Assembly (NCBI RefSeq): GCF_002886045.1
Contig: NZ_CP025791.1
Span: forward strand, 1,262,001 to 1,326,000
Origin: Flavivirga eckloniae
Lineage (GTDB): Bacteria; Bacteroidota; Bacteroidia; Flavobacteriales; Flavobacteriaceae
DNA: 64,000 nt
Direction: 5' to 3'
Shown: in pieces, positions 8,974-17,430 of the stretch
Layout of the letters: every line of letters starts with the position of its first letter
Position numbering within the stretch: the stretch's first letter is position 1
Translations under genes and position numbers: made by a program
The notes under the pieces: model-generated
What the model was told of the DNA's origin: nothing
Databases searched by the model: none
What the model saw: only the letters and a program-made list of their open reading frames with translations

Positions 8974-10305
8974 TTGAAATTATTTAAACCATTCTACATA
9001 CAACCACGTTTTTTCTACGCCGGTATCGGTATCGTAGTATTGTTTGCTTTAAGTTATTTCATTCCGCTACTATTTAATGTTGCGCAACTGTCTATATTAG
9101 TCCTCATTCTTCTCTTCTTTTTAGATCTTCTAATTGTGTTTATAGGAAGAAAAAAACTTGAAGCTACCAGAGTACTGCCAGATAAGTTTTCTAATGGAGA
9201 TAAAAATCAAATAACACTCGATATTAGGAATAACTACCCTATTTCGGTTTATTTGGAAATTATTGATGAGATACCAGAACAGTTTCAAGTTAGGGACTTT
9301 AAAATTAAAGAGCATATCGCTCCTAATAAATCCAAATCGGTTCTTTACCATTTAAAGCCAACCGAACGGGGCGAATATCACTTCGGAAATTTAAACATCT
9401 ATGTATCTTCTATTATAAACTTGGTGGCAAAACGCTTTACATTCAACCATGGAGACATGGTACCAACTTACCCTAGTTTTAAGCAATTAAAGAAGTTCGA
9501 ACTCTTAAACATTAATAAGAATTCGTTGGAATACGGACTTAAAAAAGTAAGGCGACTTGGTCATTCCATGGAATTTGAGCAAATTAAGGAGTATGTTTTA
9601 GGGGACGATTTACGTACCATAAATTGGAAAGCAACAGCAAAGAAAAACCAACTGATGGTTAATCAGTTTCAAGATGAAAAATCGCAACCTGTTTATTCTA
9701 TTATAGATAAAGGTCGTATAATGAAAATGCCTTTTAACGGCTTAAGCCTTTTAGATTATGCCATTAATGCCGCCCTTGTAATTAGTAATGTTGTTTTAAA
9801 GAAACATGATAAGGCAGGCATGTTTTCATTTTCTAAACACATAGACAATGTTGTTGTAGCCGAAAAAAGAAGCTCGCAAATGCAGCTAATTTTAGAATCA
9901 CTTTACAATGTTAAGACAGACTTTTTTGAAAGTGATTTTAGCAGATTATATGGCAGTATAAAGCGTCATATTACGCACAGAAGCCTTATTTTAATGTACA
10001 CCAATTTTGAGACGTTGGATGGCTTAAACAGGCAATTACCCTATTTAAAAGCCATTTCTAAAAGTCATATGCTTGTTGTTATTTTCTTTAAAAATACCGA
10101 GCTTGATAATTTAATTAACGAAAAGGCAGAAACGGTGCAACAAGTTTATGATAAAGTTATTGCCGAAAAATTTGCATTTGAAAAGCGTTTGATTGTTAAC
10201 GAATTGAAAAAGTATGGTATCTATTCCATATTAACTACACCAGAAAATCTTACCATAGATACTATTAATAAGTACTTGGAAATAAAAGCACGTGGCTTGC
10301 TTTAG
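8974..10305 (+). CDS. DUF58 domain-containing protein
   Basis: The 443-residue protein (TTG start) has two N-terminal membrane segments (about residues 14-55), a beta-rich periplasmic-like region, and the DUF58 signature at about residues 205-225 (GDDLRTINWKATAKKNQLMVNQF), which opens a von Willebrand A-like domain. DUF58 proteins are regular partners of MoxR ATPases. The gene belongs with the upstream four genes by function, though a repeat array now separates it from moxR and may carry its own start region. Confidence 0.87.
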   Translation: MKLFKPFYIQPRFFYAGIGIVVLFALSYFIPLLFNVAQLSILVLILLFFLDLLIVFIGRKKLEATRVLPDKFSNGDKNQITLDIRNNYPISVYLEIIDEIPEQFQVRDFKIKEHIAPNKSKSVLYHLKPTERGEYHFGNLNIYVSSIINLVAKRFTFNHGDMVPTYPSFKQLKKFELLNINKNSLEYGLKKVRRLGHSMEFEQIKEYVLGDDLRTINWKATAKKNQLMVNQFQDEKSQPVYSIIDKGRIMKMPFNGLSLLDYAINAALVISNVVLKKHDKAGMFSFSKHIDNVVVAEKRSSQMQLILESLYNVKTDFFESDFSRLYGSIKRHITHRSLILMYTNFETLDGLNRQLPYLKAISKSHMLVVIFFKNTELDNLINEKAETVQQVYDKVIAEKFAFEKRLIVNELKKYGIYSILTTPENLTIDTINKYLEIKARGLL

Positions 10306-10690
10306 TTGCAGTTTCTTTATGTTTAAAAAAAGACACGAATTTCACTAATTTACACGAATTAACGTGAACTTCGATGTAAATTGAAACAGGTAAATAATAT
10401 TTATATTATTGATGAATAATGTTTTGTCAATGTCAGCCCATCGATTCCGCTCAGGATAAATTTTCGAGATATCTCATAAAGATGAGATTCCCTGTCTGCC
10501 GACAGGCAGGCTCCTCGTACCTCGTTCGGAATGACATTGGTTTTTTATTCAAACATACAAATTCCTGATTGTCAGTTTTTAATACACCGAACAGACGTTA
10601 GTTAATCAGTCAATAGACAGATTATATAATTCGTGTAAATTCGTGAAATTCGTGTCAAATTAAAGTACATACAACAAGTATTCAGGAAAC
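10306..10690. repeat. 385-bp intergenic region with nested inverted repeats
   Basis: No gene is seen. A 29-bp sequence at 10332-10360 (GACACGAATTTCACTAATTT then ACACGAATT) recurs inverted at 10628-10656 with a single mismatch. Inside lies a second inverted pair, CAATGTCA near 10429 and TGACATTG near 10532, around a hairpin CCTGTCTGCCGACAGGCAGG at 10491-10510. A further copy of the outer repeat occurs at 20786-20813. Confidence 0.75.
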
Positions 10691-11170
10691 CTAAACCGTT
10701 TCATTCAACCAAGCTTTCATCATCCAAATCGTTTTTTCCTGCTCGGTAATAAAATCGCTCATCATAGAATTGGTACCTTCATCGTTAGCATCGTCCGACT
10801 TATCCAAAATTAATCGTTCAATTTTTAAGAGTTCGGTTAACGAATCAACAATTAAACGTACCGCTTTATCATCCTGAGAGATATTTTTACCAATCGGTAC
10901 CTTAGCTTGTTTTACATAGTCTTCGAATGTATGAAGCGGTGTTTCTCCTAGTGTTAAAATACGTTCTGCTATTAAATCAACTTTTGCATTAGCATCATCG
11001 TATAGCTCCTCAAATTTCACATGTAAATCGAAAAACTGTCTCCCTTTTATATTCCAATGAATACCTCTTAAATTCTGATAGTATGTTTGAAAATTAGCTA
11101 ATAAGCGGTTCAAATCTCCCGCTAAATCTTTGGTCTTTTGGGTATCTAACCCTAAACTATTTAATGTCAT
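10691..11170 (-). CDS. dps: Dps family DNA-protecting ferritin-like protein
   Basis: The 159-residue protein has the Dps fold and the full inter-subunit ferroxidase set with canonical spacing: His38, His50, Glu54, Asp65 and Glu69 (NLRGIHWN, FFDLHVKFEELYDD, KVDLIAERI). Dps dodecamers oxidise Fe(II) with H2O2, store iron and shield DNA during stress. It is divergent from oxyR, 188 bp apart, which suggests OxyR control. A candidate TAAATTTG -7 element lies 109 bp upstream, which would leave two tandem 23-bp repeats in the leader. Confidence 0.93.
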   Translation of the reverse strand: MTLNSLGLDTQKTKDLAGDLNRLLANFQTYYQNLRGIHWNIKGRQFFDLHVKFEELYDDANAKVDLIAERILTLGETPLHTFEDYVKQAKVPIGKNISQDDKAVRLIVDSLTELLKIERLILDKSDDANDEGTNSMMSDFITEQEKTIWMMKAWLNETV

Positions 11171-11205
11171 TTTTTAATTATTTTTTTGTTATTAATAATA
11201 TGGAC

Positions 11206-11251
11206 ACTTCGACTCCGCTCAGTGATCAACTTCGACTCTACTCAGTGACCA
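11206..11251. repeat. Two tandem 23-bp direct repeats in the dps-oxyR intergenic region
   Basis: ACTTCGACTCCGCTCAGTGA-type units at 11206-11228 and 11229-11251 differ at three positions and sit head to tail. The pair is bracketed by ATATGG (11199-11204) and CCATAT (11249-11254). The unit belongs to a repeat family also seen near 3.74 kb and, more loosely, 10.44 kb. Confidence 0.75.
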
Positions 11252-11278
11252 TATGAGAACTTTGTTTTATGATTACAA

Positions 11279-11286
11279 CAAATTTA
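11279..11286 (-). promoter_or_regulatory. Candidate -7 element for dps
   Basis: On the minus strand the bases read TAAATTTG, matching the Bacteroidota -7 consensus TAnnTTTG. No convincing -33 TTG was found at the usual spacing, so this is tentative. It would give a leader of about 100 nt. Confidence 0.35.
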
Positions 11287-11358
11287 ATTTATAATTAACA
11301 GTTGTTTCTATAAATTTTATTGATAGTTTTTATATTTTTATAGTCTAAACTGATTCTT

Positions 11359-12297
11359 ATGACGATTACCCAATTATATTATGTTTTGGCCGTTGCCGAA
11401 AACCAGAATTTCACTAAAGCTGCAGAGAAATGTTTTGTTACTCAACCTACTCTAAGCATGCAGATACAAAAACTTGAAGATCAATTAGATGTACAAATTT
11501 TCGACCGTACTAAAAAGCCCATCGAATTAACCGATGTTGGTAAAAAAATTGTTACGCAAGCCAGAAATATTGTAAACGAATCCTATAGAATTCAAGATAT
11601 TGTAGACCAACAAAAAGGCTTTATTGGTGGTGAATTTAAGCTTGGTATTATACCAACTATAATGCCAACCCTACTGCCTATGTTTTTAAAGAACTTTATA
11701 AAGAAGCATCCTAAGGTTAAGCTTAAAATAGAAGAGTTAACAACAGAAGAAATCATTTCGAGAATTAATGATGGCCATTTAGACGCTGCTATAGCTGCAA
11801 CTCCTTTGGAAGATGAAAACATAAAGGAACGCGTGCTTTATTTCGAACCGTTTGTTGGTTACATTCCTAAAAACCATAGACTGAATGATCAGAAAAAAAT
11901 AGATGTATCTGATCTGGATATTGATGATATGCTATTACTTGAGGACGGACATTGCTTTAGAGATGGTGTTATTAATCTTTGTAAAGCGTTTAAAAACCAT
12001 GAAAACGATCAGTTTCAACTGGAAAGCGGCAGTATAGAAACTCTTATAAAACTTTCAAACGAAGGTTTGGGTATGACGCTCTTACCTTATTTACATACTT
12101 TAGATGCAGACGATAAAGAAAAGGAAAACCTCCACTATTTTAATGAGCCCTCTCCAGCCAGAGAAGTGAGTATTATCTATCATAAGAGTGAATTAAAGAT
12201 GCAAATTATTGAAGCATTACGGGATGTTATATCTGGTGTTATTAGAGGAGCAATTGCTTTTCAAAATGTAAAGATTATTAGTCCGCTTCCTAAGTAA
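11359..12297 (+). CDS. oxyR: OxyR, hydrogen-peroxide-sensing LysR-family regulator
   Basis: The 312-residue protein has an N-terminal LysR winged helix-turn-helix (QNFTKAAEKCFVTQPTLSMQIQKLE, residues 17-40) and a periplasmic-binding-like regulatory domain. The sensing loop reads EDGHCFRDGVINLC, placing cysteines at residues 199 and 208, the same numbers and spacing as the disulfide pair of Escherichia coli OxyR. This supports a true peroxide sensor rather than a generic LysR protein. Its divergent neighbour is dps, a classical OxyR target. Confidence 0.93.
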   Translation: MTITQLYYVLAVAENQNFTKAAEKCFVTQPTLSMQIQKLEDQLDVQIFDRTKKPIELTDVGKKIVTQARNIVNESYRIQDIVDQQKGFIGGEFKLGIIPTIMPTLLPMFLKNFIKKHPKVKLKIEELTTEEIISRINDGHLDAAIAATPLEDENIKERVLYFEPFVGYIPKNHRLNDQKKIDVSDLDIDDMLLLEDGHCFRDGVINLCKAFKNHENDQFQLESGSIETLIKLSNEGLGMTLLPYLHTLDADDKEKENLHYFNEPSPAREVSIIYHKSELKMQIIEALRDVISGVIRGAIAFQNVKIISPLPK

Positions 12298-12357
12298 GCA
12301 AATGATCTTAAAACAATATCAGCTAGATATATACTAAAACTAATAGTTACCGAATCA

Positions 12358-12387
12358 GACCTGTCAGGTTTTAAAACCTGACAGGTC
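12358..12387. repeat. Perfect 30-bp palindrome
   Basis: GACCTGTCAGGTTTT is followed directly by its exact reverse complement. It lies between the convergent oxyR and yajC genes. It may be a dispersed palindromic repeat or an oxyR 3' hairpin. Confidence 0.8.
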
Positions 12388-12446
12388 TATAATTGCTGCC
12401 TATCTTTTGAAATTTTTATCAAACTCTCATTAAAAATTGAGTACAT

Positions 12447-12476
12447 AAAAAGAGCCTCCAAAATGGAAGCTCTTTT
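12447..12476. terminator. Bidirectional terminator between oxyR and yajC
   Basis: An imperfect stem (AAAAGAGCCTCC / GGAAGCTCTTTT, one mismatch) with a 5-nt loop has A-rich and T-rich flanks, so it can work for the yajC transcript and possibly for oxyR. Confidence 0.7.
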
Positions 12477-12501
12477 GTATACATTAATTATAAAAAATGC
12501 T

Positions 12502-12795
12502 TTACTTTTTTGCTGGAGCAGGAGCTTTCAATTTCAAACTCATTTCCATAGAGATGGCAGAACGCTCATACTTAACTTTACCAGACATAGTTTCTATAAC
12601 GCAACTTCCGTCTTTATCGTTAAGCTCTAAAATTTTACCATGCAATCCGCTTTTAGTAATAACCTTATCGCCTTTCTTTAACTCTGCTGCAAATTTCTTT
12701 TCTTTTTTTGCACGTTTCATTTGCGGTGCAATCATAAAGAAATACACAACTACAAACATTAGTATAAATGGCATAAATTGCCCTAGTCCTTCCAT
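12502..12795 (-). CDS. yajC: YajC, Sec translocon accessory subunit
   Basis: The 97-residue protein has a single membrane segment (residues 9-25, FILMFVVVYFFMIAPQMKR) followed by the conserved basic and beta-rich tail (KKEKKFAAELKKGDKVITKSG). YajC associates with SecDF-SecYEG at the inner membrane. It follows the DUF1573 lipoprotein gene by 12 bp, consistent with co-transcription. Confidence 0.93.
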   Translation of the reverse strand: MEGLGQFMPFILMFVVVYFFMIAPQMKRAKKEKKFAAELKKGDKVITKSGLHGKILELNDKDGSCVIETMSGKVKYERSAISMEMSLKLKAPAPAKK

Positions 12796-12807
12796 CTTAT
12801 TTTCTTT

Positions 12808-13308
12808 TTATTTTTGCGCTTGAATTGTTGGCGCAGTTGGGTTGTTTTTTGCTTGTGCATTTGGATCTGGTTTTACAAAAGCTGTAATTTTTACAGTTTC
12901 TGTTCCTTTTTCCGTGTTAGCTGTAACAGTAATTGTTTTAGAAACTTTGTTTGTTCCGCTTCCATTAAATTTAACAGAAAATTGTCCTGAAGCTCCTGGT
13001 TCTAAAGGTTCTCTGCTCCAATCTTGAGGTACTGTACATCCACAAGAACTTTTAATATCTGTAATAACTAAAGGAGCATCTCCAGAGTTTTTATATTTAA
13101 AAACCGTCGAAACTGGTGTTTTAGCTTCAATTTCACCAAAATCATGTTCCTTTTTGTCAAACTCAATTACCGGAAATTTAGATGAACTTGCATCTCTCTC
13201 AGCTGCAGCAGCTATATTGTTTTCATCAATTTTTTTGGCAGCATTTTCTTTACAAGAAGTAAATGCAATTAAACACAAGGCACTTAATCCTAATACTAGT
13301 TTTTTCAT
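12808..13308 (-). CDS. DUF1573 domain lipoprotein
   Basis: From the preferred start (MKKLVLGLSALCLIAFTSC) the protein is 166 residues with a lipobox FTSC; an in-frame ATG six codons upstream (13326) adds only MTKSFK and is less likely. The DUF1573 beta-sandwich follows (KKEHDFGEIEAKTPVSTVFKY, DIKSSCGCTVPQDW). This Ig-like/ASPM-SPD-2-Hydin-type domain is common in Bacteroidota surface lipoproteins; function unknown. It lies between nusB and yajC in the same direction, probably one operon. Confidence 0.85.
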   Translation of the reverse strand: MKKLVLGLSALCLIAFTSCKENAAKKIDENNIAAAAERDASSSKFPVIEFDKKEHDFGEIEAKTPVSTVFKYKNSGDAPLVITDIKSSCGCTVPQDWSREPLEPGASGQFSVKFNGSGTNKVSKTITVTANTEKGTETVKITAFVKPDPNAQAKNNPTAPTIQAQK

Positions 13309-13392
13309 TTTAAAGCTTTTTGTCATTTGTGTTGTAAAAATAGTAATTATTTAATCTATTAAAAATTTTTAATACCTTCTTAACAGAGAAGA

Positions 13393-14337
13393 TTACATTA
13401 ATCCTCTACCCACCTTATTTAGTTTCCCATCTGCAGTGTATTCCTTAACTAATTTATCTAAAATACCATTTATAAATACACTACTTTTTGGTGTGGAGTA
13501 TTCCTTGGCTATTTCCAAATATTCATTAATAGTAACTTTTACAGGAATAGAAGGAAAGTTTTTCAATTCATTAATAGCCATTTGCAATAATACATAATCT
13601 ACCATGGCAATACGTTCAGAATCCCAGTTTTTGGTTTTTATTTCAATCTCCTTATTAAGAGACGATCTGTTTAAAAGTGTTTTCTTAAATAAGTTAACTG
13701 CAAATTGCTGATCTTCGATATCTTTATACAGCTTAGGCGTAAAATGGTTATCTTCAGAAACGGTTTTAACTTTTCTCAATAACTTTAAAATCGTGGTATT
13801 TACCGTTGGAAGGTCATCTAACCAAGTTAGGTTTTTATCCTCTAAATACTCATAAAGCTTTTCGTTTGGCGCAACAATATCTTTAAATACATCTATAATA
13901 AAGTCTTTGTCCTCTTTAAAATCAGATACCCTTGTTTGCATATAATCCTTATACAAATCACTTTTAGTAATGGCTTTAAAAATAACATCTACATACTCGC
14001 TGTCTAATTCCCAATTGGTTATTTTGTGTTTATCAAATAGGTCTTTTAATCGCAGGTTATCTCTTAAAAGCCTAAGCAATTGATTATTAACAAACTTCTT
14101 GTTAGGATCTTTGTCTTCCTGGGTTGCTAAATGTTTCTTTTGCTTTTTTTGTAAATCGTCTTCCGCTCTTTTTTGTACTTCAATTAATAACGAGATTAAC
14201 AACAAGTACAAGTTGTACATGTTATCTATACTAAATAATAGAAACCTTTGATCTTTAGAAAAATCATCACTTTCTCCTCCTTTAAAGGCATATATAGTTT
14301 GCATTACTTTTACACGAATATGTCTTCTATTTAGCAT
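13393..14337 (-). CDS. nusB: NusB transcription antitermination factor (long flavobacterial form)
   Basis: The 314-residue protein begins MLNRRHIRVKVMQTIYAFKG, the NusB N-terminus, and ends with the conserved NusB helix bundle (RIAMVDYVLLQMAINELKNFPSIPVKVTINEYLEIAKEY...SSVFINGILDKLV). A central insertion of roughly 150 residues makes it about twice the length of E. coli NusB, as is usual in Bacteroidota. NusB binds boxA RNA with NusE (S10) and promotes antitermination in rRNA operons. Confidence 0.93.
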   Translation of the reverse strand: MLNRRHIRVKVMQTIYAFKGGESDDFSKDQRFLLFSIDNMYNLYLLLISLLIEVQKRAEDDLQKKQKKHLATQEDKDPNKKFVNNQLLRLLRDNLRLKDLFDKHKITNWELDSEYVDVIFKAITKSDLYKDYMQTRVSDFKEDKDFIIDVFKDIVAPNEKLYEYLEDKNLTWLDDLPTVNTTILKLLRKVKTVSEDNHFTPKLYKDIEDQQFAVNLFKKTLLNRSSLNKEIEIKTKNWDSERIAMVDYVLLQMAINELKNFPSIPVKVTINEYLEIAKEYSTPKSSVFINGILDKLVKEYTADGKLNKVGRGLM

Positions 14338-14514
14338 AATTACAAAGAACTTAAGATTAAAAAATATGAAGGTTTCTCATTGTTTTTCCGCAGCAAAAAT
14401 AATACTATTTTGAAAAGTAGCTTCATATTTTTATTTTATTATTGAATTAATATTTTAAACTATATTTAACAATTACCTATTTCTTATATCCCCTTTTTAT
14501 TCTCATTAATACAT

Positions 14515-14522
14515 TATCTTTG
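14515..14522 (+). promoter_or_regulatory. Bacteroidota-type -7 element (TATCTTTG) before the ABC exporter
   Basis: TATCTTTG fits the TAnnTTTG consensus exactly and lies 20 bp before the ATG of the exporter gene. Confidence 0.6.
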
Positions 14523-14542
14523 CTCTCTTGTTACAATAGTAA

Positions 14543-16306
14543 ATGAAAGAATTACAACATCTAAATAAATACTTTTTAAAATATAAAACCCATCTGTTAA
14601 TAGGTGTGGTAATTACTATTGCTGCCAGAATTTTTCTGCTCTATACACCGCGTTATGTAAAACAAATTTTTGTAGTAGTTGGCGAGGCCAAGAGCGGTAA
14701 AATTACACAAGAGGTTTTTAAGGCAGAACTATTAGAAGCGATTCTTTACATTGTTGGAGCAGCAATAATAGGTGCTATACTCACCTTTTTTATGCGACAA
14801 ACCATTATTAATGTATCTCGTTATATTGAATTTGATTTGAAAAATGAAGTTTATGAGCAGTATCAAAAGCTTTCGTTAAACTTTTACAAAAATAACAGAA
14901 CTGGTGATTTAATGAACCGTATTACCGAGGACGTGGGAAGAGTACGTATGTATGCCGGTCCTGCGATTATGTATAGTATTAACACATTTACATTATTTGT
15001 TATTGTAATTATTTACATGATTAACGCTTCTCCTAAGCTAACATTATACACCGTTTTACCATTACCAATTCTTTCTGTAATTATTTATAAATTAAGTAAA
15101 GAAATACACAAACGAAGTACTATAGTTCAAGAGTATTTATCTAAACTTTCTACGTTTACTCAGGAATCTTTTAGTGGTATCTCGGTAATTAAGGCATATG
15201 GAATCGAGCCGCAAACAGCAACAAATTTTAAATCGTTGGCTTTAGGAAGCAAAGAAAAACAAATAAGTTTGGCTAAGGTTCAAGCTTGGTTTTTCCCAAT
15301 GATGATATTACTTATAGGTACTAGTAATTTACTGGTAATTTATATTGGAGGTATGCAATACATAAATGGTGAAATTGAAAGTTTAGGTACCATAGCCGAG
15401 TTTATTATTTATGTAAATATGCTTACATGGCCGGTGGCAACAGTTGGCTGGGTAACTTCCATTGTACAACAGGCCGAAGCCTCACAAAAGCGAATTAACG
15501 AGTTTTTAAAAATCGAACCCGAAATTAAAAATGCGGTAGCTACTCATACAGAAATTACAGGAGATATCACTTTTAATAATGTTTCCTTTACTTACGATGA
15601 TACAAATATTCAAGCCTTAAAAGGTGTTAGTTTTAATGTAAAAGCGGGTGAAACGCTTGCTATTATAGGGAAAACAGGATCTGGAAAATCTACTATTTTA
15701 GATTTAATTGGTAGACTGTATGATATAAACGAAGGATCAATTGTTATTAATGAAACAAAAATCGAAGACCTTAACCTTATCGATTTAAGAGATAATATTG
15801 GTTATGTACCGCAAGACGCCTTTTTATTCTCAGATTCCATAAAGAACAATATTAAGTTTGGAAAAGAAAACGCTACTGATAATGAGGTTATAGAAGCAGC
15901 AAAAAATGCGCATGTACATAAAAACATTGTTAAATTCAATAATGGCTACGATACGGTATTAGGAGAACGAGGCATTACTCTTTCTGGCGGACAAAAACAA
16001 CGTGTATCTATTGCTAGGGCTATTATAAAATCGCCTAAAATATTACTCTTCGACGATTGTCTTTCTGCTGTCGACACCGAAACCGAAGAAAAAATACTGA
16101 AAAACCTTAATAAAGTTTCAAAAGGCAAGACAACAATCATTGTAAGCCATAGGGTTTCTTCTGCTAAAAATGCCGATAAAATTATAGTACTCGATGATGG
16201 AAAAATTGTTCAGGAAGGCACCCATGAAACCCTTGTAGATACAGAGGGGTACTACAAGCACTTATTCTTAAAACAATTGAGTGAAACAAATTCCGACGAA
16301 TCCTGA
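14543..16306 (+). CDS. ABC exporter half-transporter (MdlA/MsbA type) with degenerate Walker B
   Basis: The 587-residue protein has six membrane segments (residues 15-310) and one ABC ATPase domain: Walker A GKTGSGKST from 376, Q-loop VPQDAF, signature LSGGQKQR from 480, H-loop SHR. The Walker B end reads LLFDDCLSAVD, so Asp505 occupies the position of the catalytic Glu. That substitution is known from degenerate sites of heterodimeric exporters (BmrC, LmrC, TM287) and from MdlA. A partner subunit is therefore expected, but no second exporter gene is adjacent. Substrate unknown; lipid or drug export is inferred from the family. Confidence 0.9.
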   Translation: MKELQHLNKYFLKYKTHLLIGVVITIAARIFLLYTPRYVKQIFVVVGEAKSGKITQEVFKAELLEAILYIVGAAIIGAILTFFMRQTIINVSRYIEFDLKNEVYEQYQKLSLNFYKNNRTGDLMNRITEDVGRVRMYAGPAIMYSINTFTLFVIVIIYMINASPKLTLYTVLPLPILSVIIYKLSKEIHKRSTIVQEYLSKLSTFTQESFSGISVIKAYGIEPQTATNFKSLALGSKEKQISLAKVQAWFFPMMILLIGTSNLLVIYIGGMQYINGEIESLGTIAEFIIYVNMLTWPVATVGWVTSIVQQAEASQKRINEFLKIEPEIKNAVATHTEITGDITFNNVSFTYDDTNIQALKGVSFNVKAGETLAIIGKTGSGKSTILDLIGRLYDINEGSIVINETKIEDLNLIDLRDNIGYVPQDAFLFSDSIKNNIKFGKENATDNEVIEAAKNAHVHKNIVKFNNGYDTVLGERGITLSGGQKQRVSIARAIIKSPKILLFDDCLSAVDTETEEKILKNLNKVSKGKTTIIVSHRVSSAKNADKIIVLDDGKIVQEGTHETLVDTEGYYKHLFLKQLSETNSDES

Positions 16307-16502
16307 TTATAACTGCTGTAAGAAAAATAGATTGGGTAAATTTCGAACCTTCTAACTCCCAATCATATAGCATATAGTTTTTTTCTTTCAATACAATAAA
16401 AAATAACAATTAAAAAAGAAACTTGATAATTTGTTGGTTAATAACGGTTTTTTTTAGATTTTTGATACTTATTAACGATTATTTAATAAATTTCTATACA
16501 CT

Positions 16503-16901
16503 ATGAATAATAATGATATGATGGAGAGAGAAGAGATTTTTTCGAAAGTATTAAGAGCTGGAAGACGTACCTACTTCTTTGATGTTAGAGCCACCAAAGC
16601 AGATGATTATTACTTAACTATCACGGAAAGTAAAAAGTTTACAAACGATGATGGGTCGTTTCATTACAAAAAGCACAAAATATATATTTACAAAGAAGAT
16701 TTTTCTGAATTTAAGGATATATTAGCTGAAATGACCGATTATATCATAGAGAAAAAAGGAGATGAAGTTATAAGCGAACGCCATCAAAAAGACTTTAAAA
16801 AGAACTATGAAGTTAGTACCGCTAAAGTTTCATCAACTAACGACGACATTACAAACAAACCTACAGAAAGCTTTACTGATGTAGATTTTGATGATATATA
16901 A
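16503..16901 (+). CDS. DUF3276 / PUR-alpha-like nucleic-acid-binding protein
   Basis: The 132-residue protein has a PUR repeat-like domain in residues 8-95 (EEIFSKVLRAGRRTYFFDVRATKADDYYLTITESKK) and a charged, Thr/Asp-rich tail. Bacteroidota members of this family are related to eukaryotic Pur-alpha and bind single-stranded DNA or RNA; the cellular role in these bacteria is not settled. The gene is monocistronic with a clear terminator downstream. Confidence 0.87.
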   Translation: MNNNDMMEREEIFSKVLRAGRRTYFFDVRATKADDYYLTITESKKFTNDDGSFHYKKHKIYIYKEDFSEFKDILAEMTDYIIEKKGDEVISERHQKDFKKNYEVSTAKVSSTNDDITNKPTESFTDVDFDDI

Positions 16902-16928
16902 ATAAAATATAATTACCAGTTTTCTTTT

Positions 16929-16960
16929 AAAAGCCGTTGCAATATTGTAGCGGTTTTTTT
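16929..16960 (+). terminator. Rho-independent terminator of the PUR-alpha gene
   Basis: An imperfect stem (AAGCCGTTGCA / TGTAGCGGTT) with a short loop is followed by a run of seven T residues, about 28 bp after the stop codon. Confidence 0.75.
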
Positions 16961-16993
16961 ATGTTTAATTTTGATCATTAAGCCTTAAGAAAA

Positions 16994-17329
16994 CTAAGCT
17001 ACTGGTGTGCCATTTTTTACTCGATTTTCTGGATTTAGCAATATAACATCTTTACCATTTACAGCTCCTAAAACCAAACACTCGCTCATAAACCTAGCAA
17101 TTTGTTTTTTAGGGAAGTTTACAATAGCAACAATTTGTCTTTGTAATAAATCTTCTTTTTTGTAAAGCGTCGTTATTTGTGCCGATGACTTTTTAATCCC
17201 TAAATCTCCAAAATCAATAGTAAGTTTATATGCTGGGTTCCTTGCCTCGGGAAAATCGTCTACTTCAATAATGGTCCCTACGCGTAAATCTATTTTAGTA
17301 AAGTCTTCAAAAGTTATGGTATCATTCAT
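16994..17329 (-). CDS. csaA: CsaA-like tRNA-binding (OB-fold) protein
   Basis: The 111-residue protein is a stand-alone tRNA-binding domain: FEDFTKIDLRVGTIIEVDDFPEARNPAYKL, SAQITTLY, VNFPKKQIARFMSECLVLGA. It is the length of CsaA, a dimeric tRNA-binding/chaperone-like protein that can partly suppress Sec defects. The family is clear; a role in secretion versus tRNA handling is inferred only from homologues. Confidence 0.87.
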   Translation of the reverse strand: MNDTITFEDFTKIDLRVGTIIEVDDFPEARNPAYKLTIDFGDLGIKKSSAQITTLYKKEDLLQRQIVAIVNFPKKQIARFMSECLVLGAVNGKDVILLNPENRVKNGTPVA

Positions 17330-17430
17330 ATATTAAAAATACAATTTAGATGAAACAGAAACTAATTTTAAGATTTATTTTAAAGTTTATTTGGTATTAA
17401 ATAACGAAATTTGATAAAAACTAAATTCTC

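Noticed and set aside
11287-11345. Canonical OxyR operator (ATAG...CTAT tandem) before oxyR
   Set aside because: Several ATAG and CTAT tetramers occur, but their spacing does not fit the E. coli OxyR consensus; AT-rich chance matches explain them.
12497-12823. Plus-strand 108-codon frame opposite yajC
   Set aside because: It lies fully antisense to yajC, which has clear homology and a terminator; the antisense product is low-complexity Ser/Phe/Ile-rich.
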